NCBI GenBank assembly: GCA_020248945.1
Contig: JADCGQ010000013.1
Span: forward strand, 62,001-126,000
Direction of reading: 5' to 3'
DNA: 64,000 nucleotides
DNA from: Rubrivivax sp.
Lineage (GTDB): Bacteria; Pseudomonadota; Gammaproteobacteria; Burkholderiales; Burkholderiaceae_C
Shown: positions 36,263 to 44,761 of the stretch, in pieces
Position numbering within the stretch: position 1 is the stretch's first letter
Layout of the letters: each line of letters opens with the position of its first letter
Translations under genes and position numbers: made by a program
Notes under the pieces: generated by a model
Databases searched by the model: none
Told to the model about the DNA's origin: nothing
The model's input: the letters and a program-made list of their open reading frames with translations, nothing else

Positions 36263-36736
36263 CTACGACGCCGGCCACAGGCGCAGGCGCCAGGCCTGGA
36301 CCACGGCGTCCAGGGCGTCGAGCGCGGGCGGGCCGGCGGTGTCGCGGCGCCAGATCTCGCGGCTGCCGCTGGTGCAGCCGGCGCGCCACTGCGTCCAGCG
36401 GCCGTCGGCCAGCGTCGGGTCTTCGTGCAGCGGCGCCAGCGTGAAGAAGCCGGCATCGGCCAGCGCGCGGACGAGCCGGTCGAAGTCGGCCGGGGCCAGC
36501 GTGGCGGCCTGCTCGCGGTCAGCGGTGCGAAAACGCGCCTTGCCGGTGACGGTCAGCAAGGCCCGGCCGTCGCGGCCGAAGCGCAGGTGCAGGCCCTCGG
36601 CGCAGCCGCTGCAGTCCTGCTCCCAAACGATTTCCTGCACGGCGGCGGCGCGGGTGCAATCGCTGACAGGCACCGCGCCGGCGCAGGCCACGCCCAGCGG
36701 CAGTGCCAGCACGAGCGCGGAGGGTGCGAGTCGCAT
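36263..36736 (-). CDS. Hypothetical exported protein
   Basis: 157 residues with a signal peptide ([20 protein letters not shown], cut near residue 20) and four further cysteines in pairs ([20 protein letters not shown]). The pattern [19 protein letters not shown] with [14 protein letters not shown] resembles DUF6438-like periplasmic proteins of unknown role. It ends one base before aceK and may be co-transcribed with it. No function can be given. Confidence 0.65.
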   Translation of the reverse strand: MRLAPSALVLALPLGVACAGAVPVSDCTRAAAVQEIVWEQDCSGCAEGLHLRFGRDGRALLTVTGKARFRTADREQAATLAPADFDRLVRALADAGFFTLAPLHEDPTLADGRWTQWRAGCTSGSREIWRRDTAGPPALDALDAVVQAWRLRLWPAS

Positions 36737-36863
36737 GGGCGGATCCTAGACCCCCCACGAGCTTGAGATGTCGAGGAGGGCCGGATCACGTAAACCCTCT
36801 GCGCCATGAGGGCCCCGCTTTCGAGAATGGCCCGACACAAGACCCATGCCCGGAGGATTCCCG

Positions 36864-39848
36864 ATGTCGACCCGAGCCCACCCCTTGCCGCGCGCGCTGG
36901 CCGCGGCCTCGCTGTGGCTGCTGAGCGGCGCGCTGCTCGCGCCCGCGGCACTGGCACAGGCGCAGAGCCCGCGTGGCAACGCCGCTGCCAGCAACGCCGC
37001 CGCCGCGCACCCGAGCCGCGCCTTCTGGCTCGACCAGCGCCAGGCCGCCGCCGCCCGCTCGGCCGCGGGCGCCGAGCGCGTGCTGCCCGCCAACCGCTTC
37101 CGCGCGCTCACGCTCGACAGCGCCAGCCTCGCCGGCCTGCTGCAGTCGGCGCCGGCCGAGGCCAGTGCGGCGGCGCGGCAGAACCCGCTGGTCGTCGCGC
37201 TGCCCGATCCGGCCGGCGGCTTCCAGCGCTTCCGCGTCGTCGACTCGCCGGTGATGGAGCCGGCCCTGGCCGCGCGCCACCCGAACATCCGCACCTACGC
37301 CGGCCGCGGCATCGACGACCCCACGGCCACGCTGCGCCTGAGCGTCACGCCGCTGGGCCTGCAGGCCTCGGTGCGCTCGTCGCGGGGTGGCTGGTACGTG
37401 GAGCCGGTCTACCACCTCGACCAGAGCCTGTACGGCAGCTTCTGGCGCCGCGACGCCGTGCCCAACCGCGCGCCGCTGACCGAGCCCTTCGTCGCCCAGG
37501 CCATGCTGCAGCCCGAGCGCAACCGCTACCGCGCCGACGAGACGGTGTCGCTGCAAGGCGCCGGCTTCGCGCCGCAGCGCACGGTGATGGTGAGCATCAC
37601 GCGGGCCGGCGACAGCGCGCCGGTGCAGGTGTTCAGCGCCACGGCCGGCGCCGACGGCGCCCTGGCCGCCAGCTTCAAGGCCGAGCCGTACAAGGGCAGC
37701 GGCAGCTACGAGATCACGGCCACCGACGGCCGCACCACGGCGCGCAGCAGCTACCAGGTGGTGGCGGCCGGCGAACCGCTGCTGGCCGCGGTGGGCACGC
37801 AGCTGCGCACCTACCGGCTGGCGCTGCTCACCGACCCGGCCTACGCCAGCTTCTTTGGCGCCGGCAACGTGACGGCGGCCAAGGTGGCGCTGGTCAACCG
37901 CGTGACGCAGATCTACGAAGACGAGACCTCGATCCGCCTCGTGCTCATCGGCGAGAACGACCGGCTCAACCTGAACACCGCGGCGCAGTTCTCCGGCGCC
38001 AACGGGCCCTGCGGCGGCAGCGCCTGCTTCACCACGGCCAGCGTGTCGTGTTCCAGCGCCACACTCACGCGCACGCGGCAGGTCATCGGCCTGCTGGTCG
38101 GCGCCAGCAGCTTCGACATCGGCCACATCGCCGTGGGCGCCGGGGGCGGCGGCATCGCCAGCCTGGGCGTCGTGGGCCTGGCCGCCAAGGCCCAGGGCTG
38201 CACCGGCATCAACCCGCCGACGGGTGACGCCTTCGCCGTGGACTACGTGGCGCACGAGATCGGCCACCAGTTCAACGGCCTGCACACCTTCAACGGCGTG
38301 GTGGGCAGCTGTTCGGGCGGCAACCGCAGCGCCGTGGCCTCGGTCGAGCCGGGCAGCGGCACCACCGTGATGGCCTACGCCGGCATCTGCGGCAGCGACA
38401 ACCTGCAGCCCAACTCCGACGCCGTGTGGTCGCAGCGCAGCTTCGACGAGATCACCGGCTTCGTGGCCGGCGCCGAAAGCAACCTGAGCGAGGTTCAGCA
38501 GGCGGCGCTGACGGGCTTCACCACCAACGGCCAGCAGTTCCAGCTGCGCTGGGCCGGGGCCGATTCGGCCGCGGTGGTGCGGGGCGTCAACTTCACGACG
38601 GCCGGCGTGCAGGCCGCCATCCAGGGCATTGCCGGCTGGCCGGCGGGCGCCACCGCCACGGTGTCGGCGCTCACCGACACCGGGTTCACGATCAGCTTCG
38701 GCGGCACGCTGGCGGGCGCGGACGCCGGCCTGATCGAGATCGTGGGCCCCAGCGGCGGCACCAGCGGCTACATCAACGAGATCACCAAGGGCGGCCTGAC
38801 GACACGCGGCGGCAGCGTGTCCGCCACCGACAACGGCGTGCCCACGGTCAACGCGCCGGCGCCCATGACGATCCCGGTGCGCACGCCGTTCCAGCTGACC
38901 GGCAGCGGCACCGATCCCGACGGCGACACGCTCACCTACCTGTGGGAGCAGACCGACCGCGGCGGCACCTCGGGCACGGCGCTGACGGCGGCCGTCAAGA
39001 CCAACGGCCCGCTGTTCCGCGTGTTCGGCACGCGGGCGGTGATCAACGCCACGCTGTTCGATCCGCCGGGCCAGAACGCCCCGGGCACCGACCCGACGCG
39101 CGTGTTCCCCGATCTCGCCCAGCTGCTGGCCAACGAGACCAACGCCGAGACCGGCAACTGCAACGCCCTCGCCGGCGCGGCCCAGCTGGACTGCAACTCG
39201 GAGTTCCTGCCCACGGCCGACTACGTGGGCACCGCCGGCATCAACGCCAGCCCGGCGCGCCTGAACTTCCGGCTCACGGTGCGCGACGGCCGCGGTGGCG
39301 TCAACAGCGCCGCGACCACGCTGACGCTGGCACCGACGGCCGGCCCCTTCCTGGTGACGGCGCCCAACACGGCCGTCACGCTGGACGGTGCCGACCCCAC
39401 CACAGTGACGTGGTCGGTGGCGGGCACGAACGTGGCGCCGGTGAACGCAGCGCAGGTGCGCATCCTGCTGTCCACCGACGGCGGCCTGACCTGGCCGACG
39501 GTGCTGAACAGCGGCACCGCCAACGACGGCAGCGAGGCCGTGACGATGCCCAACGTGGCCACCACGCAGGCCCGGGTGCGCGTGGAGGCGGTGGGCAACG
39601 TGTTCTTCGATGTCTCGAACACCAACTTCTCGATCCGCTTCACCGGCGACGTCGACGGCAACGGCGTCATCAGCTGCGCCGACATCACGCTGATCACGCG
39701 CTACCTGGGTCTGACGGTGGGCCACCCGAGCTTCATCGCGGCCTTCGACTTCAACAACGACGGCATCATCAACACCATCGACCTGGGCTACGTGCAGAAG
39801 CGCCTGCCGCGCGGCACGGTCTGCGCTCCGCGGGTGCGGGGCGGCTGA
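36864..39848 (+). CDS. Secreted metzincin metallopeptidase with C-terminal dockerin
   Basis: 994 residues. A Sec signal (about 1-32, ending ALAQAQ) is followed by a reprolysin-like (M12B-type) zinc peptidase with H464-E-x-x-H468-x5-H474 (HEIGHQFNGLH). Fibronectin/Ig-like regions follow (for example GSGTDPDGDTLTYLWEQ near 680). The last about 65 residues (from 929) form a dockerin type I pair of calcium loops: DVDGNGVISCAD and DFNNDGIINTID. GGAGG lies seven bases before the chosen ATG; another ATG 18 nt upstream is unsupported. No cohesin gene is in the window. It is probably an extracellular protease anchored through its dockerin. Confidence 0.85.
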   Translation: MSTRAHPLPRALAAASLWLLSGALLAPAALAQAQSPRGNAAASNAAAAHPSRAFWLDQRQAAAARSAAGAERVLPANRFRALTLDSASLAGLLQSAPAEASAAARQNPLVVALPDPAGGFQRFRVVDSPVMEPALAARHPNIRTYAGRGIDDPTATLRLSVTPLGLQASVRSSRGGWYVEPVYHLDQSLYGSFWRRDAVPNRAPLTEPFVAQAMLQPERNRYRADETVSLQGAGFAPQRTVMVSITRAGDSAPVQVFSATAGADGALAASFKAEPYKGSGSYEITATDGRTTARSSYQVVAAGEPLLAAVGTQLRTYRLALLTDPAYASFFGAGNVTAAKVALVNRVTQIYEDETSIRLVLIGENDRLNLNTAAQFSGANGPCGGSACFTTASVSCSSATLTRTRQVIGLLVGASSFDIGHIAVGAGGGGIASLGVVGLAAKAQGCTGINPPTGDAFAVDYVAHEIGHQFNGLHTFNGVVGSCSGGNRSAVASVEPGSGTTVMAYAGICGSDNLQPNSDAVWSQRSFDEITGFVAGAESNLSEVQQAALTGFTTNGQQFQLRWAGADSAAVVRGVNFTTAGVQAAIQGIAGWPAGATATVSALTDTGFTISFGGTLAGADAGLIEIVGPSGGTSGYINEITKGGLTTRGGSVSATDNGVPTVNAPAPMTIPVRTPFQLTGSGTDPDGDTLTYLWEQTDRGGTSGTALTAAVKTNGPLFRVFGTRAVINATLFDPPGQNAPGTDPTRVFPDLAQLLANETNAETGNCNALAGAAQLDCNSEFLPTADYVGTAGINASPARLNFRLTVRDGRGGVNSAATTLTLAPTAGPFLVTAPNTAVTLDGADPTTVTWSVAGTNVAPVNAAQVRILLSTDGGLTWPTVLNSGTANDGSEAVTMPNVATTQARVRVEAVGNVFFDVSNTNFSIRFTGDVDGNGVISCADITLITRYLGLTVGHPSFIAAFDFNNDGIINTIDLGYVQKRLPRGTVCAPRVRGG

Positions 39849-39857
39849 GCGCCGGGC

Positions 39858-40514
39858 TCAGGCGGCGGCGCCGGGTGCGCGCGGGTAGCGCGTCAGCGCC
39901 GTCGCAAACACCGACGCCATCGTCTCGCGGCAATCCATCGTCACGCCCAGGTCCTTCAGCAGGCCGTCCTTCAGGCCGTAGACCCAGCCGTGCACCGACA
40001 CCTCCTGGCCGCGCGCCCAGGCGTCCTGCAGCACGGTGGACAGCGCCACGTTGCCGACCTGCTCGATGACGTTCATCTCGCACAGGATGTCTTCCTGCTC
40101 GTGCGCCGGGAGATGGTCGAGTCGCTCGCGGTGGCGCAGTCTCACATCCTGCACGTGGCGCAGCCAGTTGTCGGCCAGGCCGACGCGGATGCCGCGCATC
40201 GCCGCCTTCACGCCGGCGCAGCCGTAGTGGCCGACGACGAAGATGTGCTTGACCTGGATGTGCTCGACCGCGAACTGGATCGTGCTCAGCGCGTTGAGGT
40301 CGCTGTGCACCACGACGTTGGCGACGTTGCGGTGCACGAACACCTCGCCGGGGTCGAGGCCGGTGATCTCGTTGGCCGGCACGCGGCTGTCGGCGCAGCC
40401 GATCCACATGTAGCGCGGGTTCTGCTGCTGAGCCAGCCGCGTGAAGAAGCCCGGATCGGCCGCCTTCTTGGCGGCGGCCCAGGCCTCGTTGTTGGAGAGA
40501 AGGCGGTGCGGCAT
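39858..40514 (-). CDS. can: Beta-class carbonic anhydrase
   Basis: 218 residues, typical of E. coli Can-type enzymes. Zinc ligands are Cys40, His96 and Cys99 (IGCADSR and VVGHYGCAG), with the Asp42-Arg44 dyad. It interconverts CO2 and bicarbonate in the cytoplasm, and bicarbonate is the co-substrate of the biotin carboxylases in this window. The start MPHRLL was chosen by homology; the frame is open further upstream. It lies 13 nt after the GNAT gene on the same strand. Confidence 0.92.
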   Translation of the reverse strand: MPHRLLSNNEAWAAAKKAADPGFFTRLAQQQNPRYMWIGCADSRVPANEITGLDPGEVFVHRNVANVVVHSDLNALSTIQFAVEHIQVKHIFVVGHYGCAGVKAAMRGIRVGLADNWLRHVQDVRLRHRERLDHLPAHEQEDILCEMNVIEQVGNVALSTVLQDAWARGQEVSVHGWVYGLKDGLLKDLGVTMDCRETMASVFATALTRYPRAPGAAA

Positions 40515-40527
40515 CGCAAACGGGGTT

Positions 40528-41121
40528 TCAGGTGAGCGGCGGCAGCCGGTGTTCGCCAGGCTGCGCACCTGGCCGCGTCAAGCCGTACTGCACGGCATCG
40601 ATCGCAAAGCCGCCCTTGCGGATGGCCAGCAGCATCGTGCCCTCGAGCCGGTAGCCGGCGGCACGCGCCACGGCCTGCGAACCGGCGTTGCGCGCGTAGA
40701 TCGGCATCCACAGCCGCATGGTCTGCGGCAGCGCACCCCAGGCCCAGGCGGTGACGAGCTTCAGCGCCTCGCTCGTGATGCCACGCCGCCAGTGCGCCTG
40801 GCCGATCCAGTAGCCGATGACGGCGCTGCTGCCCCACAGGCCCTGCTGCGGATCGACGCTGATGCAGCCGATGACCTCTTGGGCGCCTTCGCCAACCGCC
40901 TCGATGCCCCAGACGAACCCGAACTGCGGCTCGCGGTGGCCGCCGTTGCACCACCACTCGGCCTCGGCCAGCGTGTAGGGCTGCGGGAAGCCGTCGAACA
41001 GGTTGTGCGCCACCGCAGGATCATCGGCATGCCGCTGCAGCGCGGGCGCATCGGCCGGCACCAGCGCGCGCAGCGTGCAGCGCTGCCCGCGCAACGCAGG
41101 CAGCGGGTGCAGCACCGTCAC
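40528..41121 (-). CDS. GNAT family N-acetyltransferase (RimJ/RimL type)
   Basis: A 197-residue acetyltransferase: [20 protein letters not shown] at the start, [20 protein letters not shown] as the acetyl-CoA-binding loop region, and [20 protein letters not shown]. This is the RimJ/RimL-like class that acetylates protein N-termini or small amines. The GTG start overlaps the upstream isovaleryl-CoA dehydrogenase stop by 4 nt, which determines the start. Its substrate is unknown. Confidence 0.82.
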   Translation of the reverse strand: MTVLHPLPALRGQRCTLRALVPADAPALQRHADDPAVAHNLFDGFPQPYTLAEAEWWCNGGHREPQFGFVWGIEAVGEGAQEVIGCISVDPQQGLWGSSAVIGYWIGQAHWRRGITSEALKLVTAWAWGALPQTMRLWMPIYARNAGSQAVARAAGYRLEGTMLLAIRKGGFAIDAVQYGLTRPGAQPGEHRLPPLT

Positions 41122-42308
41122 ATCGTTTCCGCGAACAGCTCGCGGCCGATCAGCATGCGGCGGATCTCGCTCGTGCCGGCGCCGATCTCGTACAGCTTGG
41201 CATCGCGCCACAGGCGGCCCAGCGGGTACTCGTTGATGTAGCCGTTGCCACCGAAGAGCTGGATGCCCTCGCCGGCCATCCAGGTGGCCTTCTCGGCGCA
41301 CCACAGGATGACGCTGGCGCAATCTTTCCGCACCTGGCGCACGTGTTCGCTGCCGAGCGAATCGAGGTTCTTGCCCACCGTGTAGCAGAAGGCGCGCGCG
41401 GCCTGCAGCACGGTGTACATGTCGGCCACCTTGCCCTGCACGAGCTGGAACTCGCCGATCGATTGCCCGAACTGTTTTCTGTCGTGGATGTAGGGCACCA
41501 CGTTGTCCATCACCGCCTGCATGATGCCGATGGGCCCGGCCGCCAGCACCGCGCGCTCGTAGTCCAGGCCGCTCATCAGCACACGCGCGCCGCCGTTCAC
41601 CGCGCCCAGCACGTTCTCAAGCGGCACCTCGACGCCGTTGAACACCATCTCGCCGGTGTGCGAGCCGCGCATGCCGAGCTTGTCGAGCTTCTGCGCGGTG
41701 CTGAAGCCCTTCATGCCCTTCTCGACGATGAAGGCCGTGACACCGCGCGCGCCCAGCTCGGGCTCGGTCTTGGCGTACACCACCATCGTGTCGGCGTCGG
41801 GGCCGTTGGTGATCCACATCTTGGTGCCGTCGAGCACGTAGACGCCGCCGCGCTCCACGGCGCGCAGCTTCATGCCCATGACGTCAGAGCCGGCGCCGGG
41901 CTCGCTCATGGCCAGCGCGCCGACGTGTTCGCCGCTGATGAGCTTGGGCAGGTACTTGCGCTTCTGTGCATCGGTGCCGTTGCGCTTGAGCTGGTTCACG
42001 CACAGGTTGCTGTGCGCGCCGTAGCTCAGGCCCACGCTGGCGCTGGCGCGGCTGATTTCCTCCATGGCCACCATGTGCGCGACGTAGCCCATGTCGGCGC
42101 CGCCGTACGCGTCGGGCACGGTGATGCCGAGCACGCCGAGCTCGCCCATCTTGCGCCACAGGTCCATCGGGAACTGGTCGCTGCGGTCGATTTCGGCCGC
42201 GCGCGGCGCGATCTCGGCCTCGGCAAACGTGCGCACGGCATCGCGCAGCGCGTCGATGTCTTCGCCGAGCATGAAGTTCAGGCCGGGCATGCCAGACGTT
42301 GAGCTCAT
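41118..42308 (-). CDS. liuA: Isovaleryl-CoA dehydrogenase
   Basis: 396 residues. Motifs are [16 protein letters not shown] and MWITNG. The C-terminal stretch [16 protein letters not shown] has Gly where other acyl-CoA dehydrogenases have the catalytic Glu. The base is Glu251 in [13 protein letters not shown], the hallmark of isovaleryl-CoA dehydrogenase. It oxidises isovaleryl-CoA to 3-methylcrotonyl-CoA in leucine breakdown. GGAG lies upstream of ATG 42308. The remaining liu genes (liuBCDE) are not in the window, but a LiuR-like regulator is encoded about 0.7 kb away. No operator palindrome was seen directly before liuA. Confidence 0.87.
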   Translation of the reverse strand: MSSTSGMPGLNFMLGEDIDALRDAVRTFAEAEIAPRAAEIDRSDQFPMDLWRKMGELGVLGITVPDAYGGADMGYVAHMVAMEEISRASASVGLSYGAHSNLCVNQLKRNGTDAQKRKYLPKLISGEHVGALAMSEPGAGSDVMGMKLRAVERGGVYVLDGTKMWITNGPDADTMVVYAKTEPELGARGVTAFIVEKGMKGFSTAQKLDKLGMRGSHTGEMVFNGVEVPLENVLGAVNGGARVLMSGLDYERAVLAAGPIGIMQAVMDNVVPYIHDRKQFGQSIGEFQLVQGKVADMYTVLQAARAFCYTVGKNLDSLGSEHVRQVRKDCASVILWCAEKATWMAGEGIQLFGGNGYINEYPLGRLWRDAKLYEIGAGTSEIRRMLIGRELFAETM

Positions 42309-42461
42309 TGGGGGTCTCCGGTGTCGATGAATCTGTGCGCCGATCATACGGAGGCACCCCCGCTCCATGAGGCAGGGCTCGCGATCGCGCTGCCTAGAAA
42401 TCTGGGCCGGTGCCGGCGCGCTGCCGAGCATCGAACCCAACAACTCAGGGAGATCTCTCGA

Positions 42462-43040
42462 ATGACTTTCCACGTTCGCACACTCATTGCCGCAGGCCTG
42501 GCCGCGCTGGCCACGATGCCGGCCGTCGCGGCCGACGGACTGCGCCCCGTCATCGGCGTGGCCCTCACCGGCGGCGGCGAGACGCTGGCCACCGTCCGCT
42601 ACACCGACGGCAGCACGCAGAACATCAAGAGCGGTGGCTTCGTGCACCTGTTCGGCGGCTTCGAGTACCGCTCCGGCGCGCTGTCGATGCAGGCCAATGT
42701 CGGCTACCACATCGACGACACCACGGGCAACAACGGCTCGGTCAAGTTCTCGCGCATGCCGATCGAGGTGCTGGGCTTCTGGCACGCGAGCGACACCGTG
42801 CGCCTGGGTGGCGGTTACCGCAGGGCCGGCACCGCCAAGCTCAGCGGCTCGGGCGCGGCCTCGAGCGTCGGCAGCTTCTCTTTCACCGGCAAGGGCAGCC
42901 TCGTGCTGCAGGGCGACTACTTCTTCGGCGCCGACCACAAGGCCAGCGCCTACCTGCGCTACGTGGTCGAGGACTACACGCTGCGGGGCAGCAGCTTCAG
43001 CGGCAACCACCTCGGTCTGGGCGTGGCCTACCGCTTCTGA
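42462..43040 (+). CDS. Outer-membrane beta-barrel protein
   Basis: 192 residues: signal peptide (about 1-24, ending AVAA), then alternating amphipathic strands ([45 protein letters not shown]) and a C-terminal Phe in GVAYRF, the BAM-recognition signal. Size and layout suit an eight-stranded OmpW/OmpA-type barrel. The start is at MTFHVR after AGGGAG. The final codons and stop lie in a tandemly duplicated 30-nt segment shared with the convergent merR gene. Confidence 0.75.
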   Translation: MTFHVRTLIAAGLAALATMPAVAADGLRPVIGVALTGGGETLATVRYTDGSTQNIKSGGFVHLFGGFEYRSGALSMQANVGYHIDDTTGNNGSVKFSRMPIEVLGFWHASDTVRLGGGYRRAGTAKLSGSGAASSVGSFSFTGKGSLVLQGDYFFGADHKASAYLRYVVEDYTLRGSSFSGNHLGLGVAYRF

Positions 43041-43510
43041 GCGCGGCCTGCGGCGCGCGCGGGCTTCTGAGCGCGACCCGCGGCGCGCGCGGGCTTCAAC
43101 GCGCGCGCCCGCAGACCCGGCGGCGCCTGGCCGGCCAGCAGCACCCGGCAGCGCTGCTCGTGCTGGGCGATCTCGGCCAGCGTGATCTCGATGTCCTCGC
43201 GCTGCTGCTCGAGCAGGCGGCGGTGTTCGGCCAGCACGGCCACGAAGGCCTCGAGCTGCTGCGTGCTGCCGCTGTCGGCGTCGTACAGGTCGACGAGCTG
43301 CTTGATCTCGGACAGCGCCAGGCCGAGCCGCTTGCCGCGCAGCGTGAGCTTCAGGCGCGTGCGGTCGCCGGCGCTGTACACACGGTTGCGGCCCGCGCGC
43401 TGGGGCTGCAGCAGGCCCACGTCTTCATAGAAGCGGATGGCGCGCGAGGTCACGTCGAACTCGGCGGCGAGCTCGGTGATGGTGTACGTGCGGGCGGTGC
43501 CGGGTGACAT
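43028..43510 (-). CDS. LiuR-like MerR family regulator
   Basis: 160 residues: MerR DNA-binding domain ([40 protein letters not shown]) and a coiled dimerisation helix (about 85-125). There are no metal-sensing cysteines. This matches LiuR-type regulators of leucine/isovalerate catabolism, in keeping with the nearby liuA and the palindrome immediately upstream. The C-terminus is extended by a duplicated decapeptide ([10 protein letters not shown], then [10 protein letters not shown]) created by a 30-nt tandem repeat, and it overlaps the barrel gene by 13 nt. It is divergent from a metallo-hydrolase gene, sharing the operator. Confidence 0.82.
   Translation of the reverse strand: MSPGTARTYTITELAAEFDVTSRAIRFYEDVGLLQPQRAGRNRVYSAGDRTRLKLTLRGKRLGLALSEIKQLVDLYDADSGSTQQLEAFVAVLAEHRRLLEQQREDIEITLAEIAQHEQRCRVLLAGQAPPGLRARALKPARAAGRAQKPARAAGRAQKR
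43034..43093. repeat. Tandem 30-nt duplication at convergent gene ends
   Basis: Two head-to-tail 30-nt units, 43034-43063 and 43064-43093, differ at two positions. Each begins CTTCTGAGCGCG. The unit duplicates the last Phe codon and stop of the barrel gene and adds ten residues to the C-terminus of the MerR regulator on the other strand. Confidence 0.85.
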
Positions 43511-43525
43511 GTCGGTAGACTGACG

Positions 43526-43541
43526 TTGACGTAAACGTCAA
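43526..43541. promoter_or_regulatory. LiuR-type operator between merR and metallo-hydrolase
   Basis: The palindrome TTGACGTAAACGTCAA has perfect 7-bp arms around AA and fills most of the 49-nt divergent gap. It matches the ACGT-based LiuR consensus and the 14-bp palindrome at 23040-23053. The most likely binder is the adjacent MerR protein, giving autoregulation and control of the metallo-hydrolase. Confidence 0.72.
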
Positions 43542-43559
43542 GCACCGACTATACAAACC

Positions 43560-44657
43560 ATGGCCGCACGCCCCCCGAGCGCCGACGAGCTGGCCCTGGC
43601 CTACCCCCAGGGCGAGGCGCTGCCTCCGCCCGGCCGCACGATCGAGTTGCAGCCCGGGCTGCTGTGGGTGCGCATGGGCCTGCCCTTCGCGCTGGATCAC
43701 ATCAACCTGTGGCTGCTGCGCGACCAGCTCGAAGGCCGCGAAGGCTGGACGTTGGTGGACTGCGGCATCGCCAACGCGGCCACGCGCGCGCACTGGGAGC
43801 AGGTGTTCGCGCAGCACCTGGGCGGCCTGCCGGTGCTGCGCGTGCTGTGCACGCACATGCACCCCGACCACATCGGCCTGGCGCAGTGGATCTGCGAGCG
43901 CTATTCGACGCCGGCGCACGAGTGCCGGCTGTGGATCAGCGCCACCGACTGGCACGTGGCGCGGCTGGCCAGCCAGCACAGCACCGGCCAGGGCGGCGAT
44001 GCGGCGGCGGCCTTCTTCGCCAGCCACGGTCTCGTCGATGCCGACGCGCTGGCCCAGGTGCGCGGCCGCAGCAACTACTACGCGACCATGGTGCCCGAGG
44101 TGCCGGCGCGCTATGCCCGGCTGCACGAAGGCAAGCGCCTCGTCATCGGCGGCCGCGAGTGGCGCTGCATCGCCGGCTACGGCCACGCGCCGGAGCACAT
44201 CGCGCTGTTCTGCGAACCGAGCGGCGTGCTGATCAGCGGCGACATGGTGCTGCCGCGCATCAGCACCAACGTCAGCGTCTACGAGGCCGAGCCCGAGGCC
44301 GACCCGCTGCCGATGTTCCTGCAATCGATCGAGCGGCTGCGCGCGCTGCCGGCCGACACGCTGGTGCTGCCCTCGCACGGCCGGCCGTTCCGCGGGCTGC
44401 ACACGCGCATCGGGCAGCTGCAGCAGCACCACGACGAGCGCCTGGCCGAGGTGCTGGCCGCCTGCACCGGCACGCCGCGCTCGGCGGCGGAGATGCTGCC
44501 GGTGCTGTTCAAGCGCGCGCTCGACCTGCACCAGACCACCTTCGCCATGGGCGAGGCGGTGGCGCACCTGCATGCGCTGTGGGGGCAAGGCCTGCTGCAG
44601 CGCCGGCGCGGCGACGACCGCGTGTGGCGCTTCGTGGCAGCAACCGCGCCAGGCTGA
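43560..44657 (+). CDS. Metallo-beta-lactamase-fold hydrolase
   Basis: 365 residues with the metal-binding motif THMHPDH (His99, His101, Asp103, His104), a later GYGHAPEHI histidine, SGDMVLP as the bridging Asp, and SHGRPFRG. A C-terminal extension (about 280-360) resembles a winged helix and is common in the lactamase-like thioesterase/hydrolase group. Because it shares an operator with a LiuR-like regulator, it may hydrolyse an acyl-CoA thioester or lactone of branched-chain catabolism; the substrate is unknown. Confidence 0.83.
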   Translation: MAARPPSADELALAYPQGEALPPPGRTIELQPGLLWVRMGLPFALDHINLWLLRDQLEGREGWTLVDCGIANAATRAHWEQVFAQHLGGLPVLRVLCTHMHPDHIGLAQWICERYSTPAHECRLWISATDWHVARLASQHSTGQGGDAAAAFFASHGLVDADALAQVRGRSNYYATMVPEVPARYARLHEGKRLVIGGREWRCIAGYGHAPEHIALFCEPSGVLISGDMVLPRISTNVSVYEAEPEADPLPMFLQSIERLRALPADTLVLPSHGRPFRGLHTRIGQLQQHHDERLAEVLAACTGTPRSAAEMLPVLFKRALDLHQTTFAMGEAVAHLHALWGQGLLQRRRGDDRVWRFVAATAPG

Positions 44658-44761
44658 TCGACGGGCAGACATCCGCGGCCGATTCAGAATGGAGGCCCGG
44701 GCAGGCCTTGCCGCCCCCCGGTCCGCCCTTCCACCTCGACCGGCGTTCCCGGCCTGGCGCG

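Noticed and set aside
36786..39725. A 979-codon open frame on the minus strand
   Set aside because: It is a shadow of the metallopeptidase gene; the peptide is compositionally odd and lacks motifs, whereas the plus strand has a signal peptide, zinc site and dockerin.
43028..43510. Metal- or redox-sensing MerR (SoxR/CueR type)
   Set aside because: No cysteine cluster or metal-binding loop is present; the neighbours and operator fit the LiuR type.
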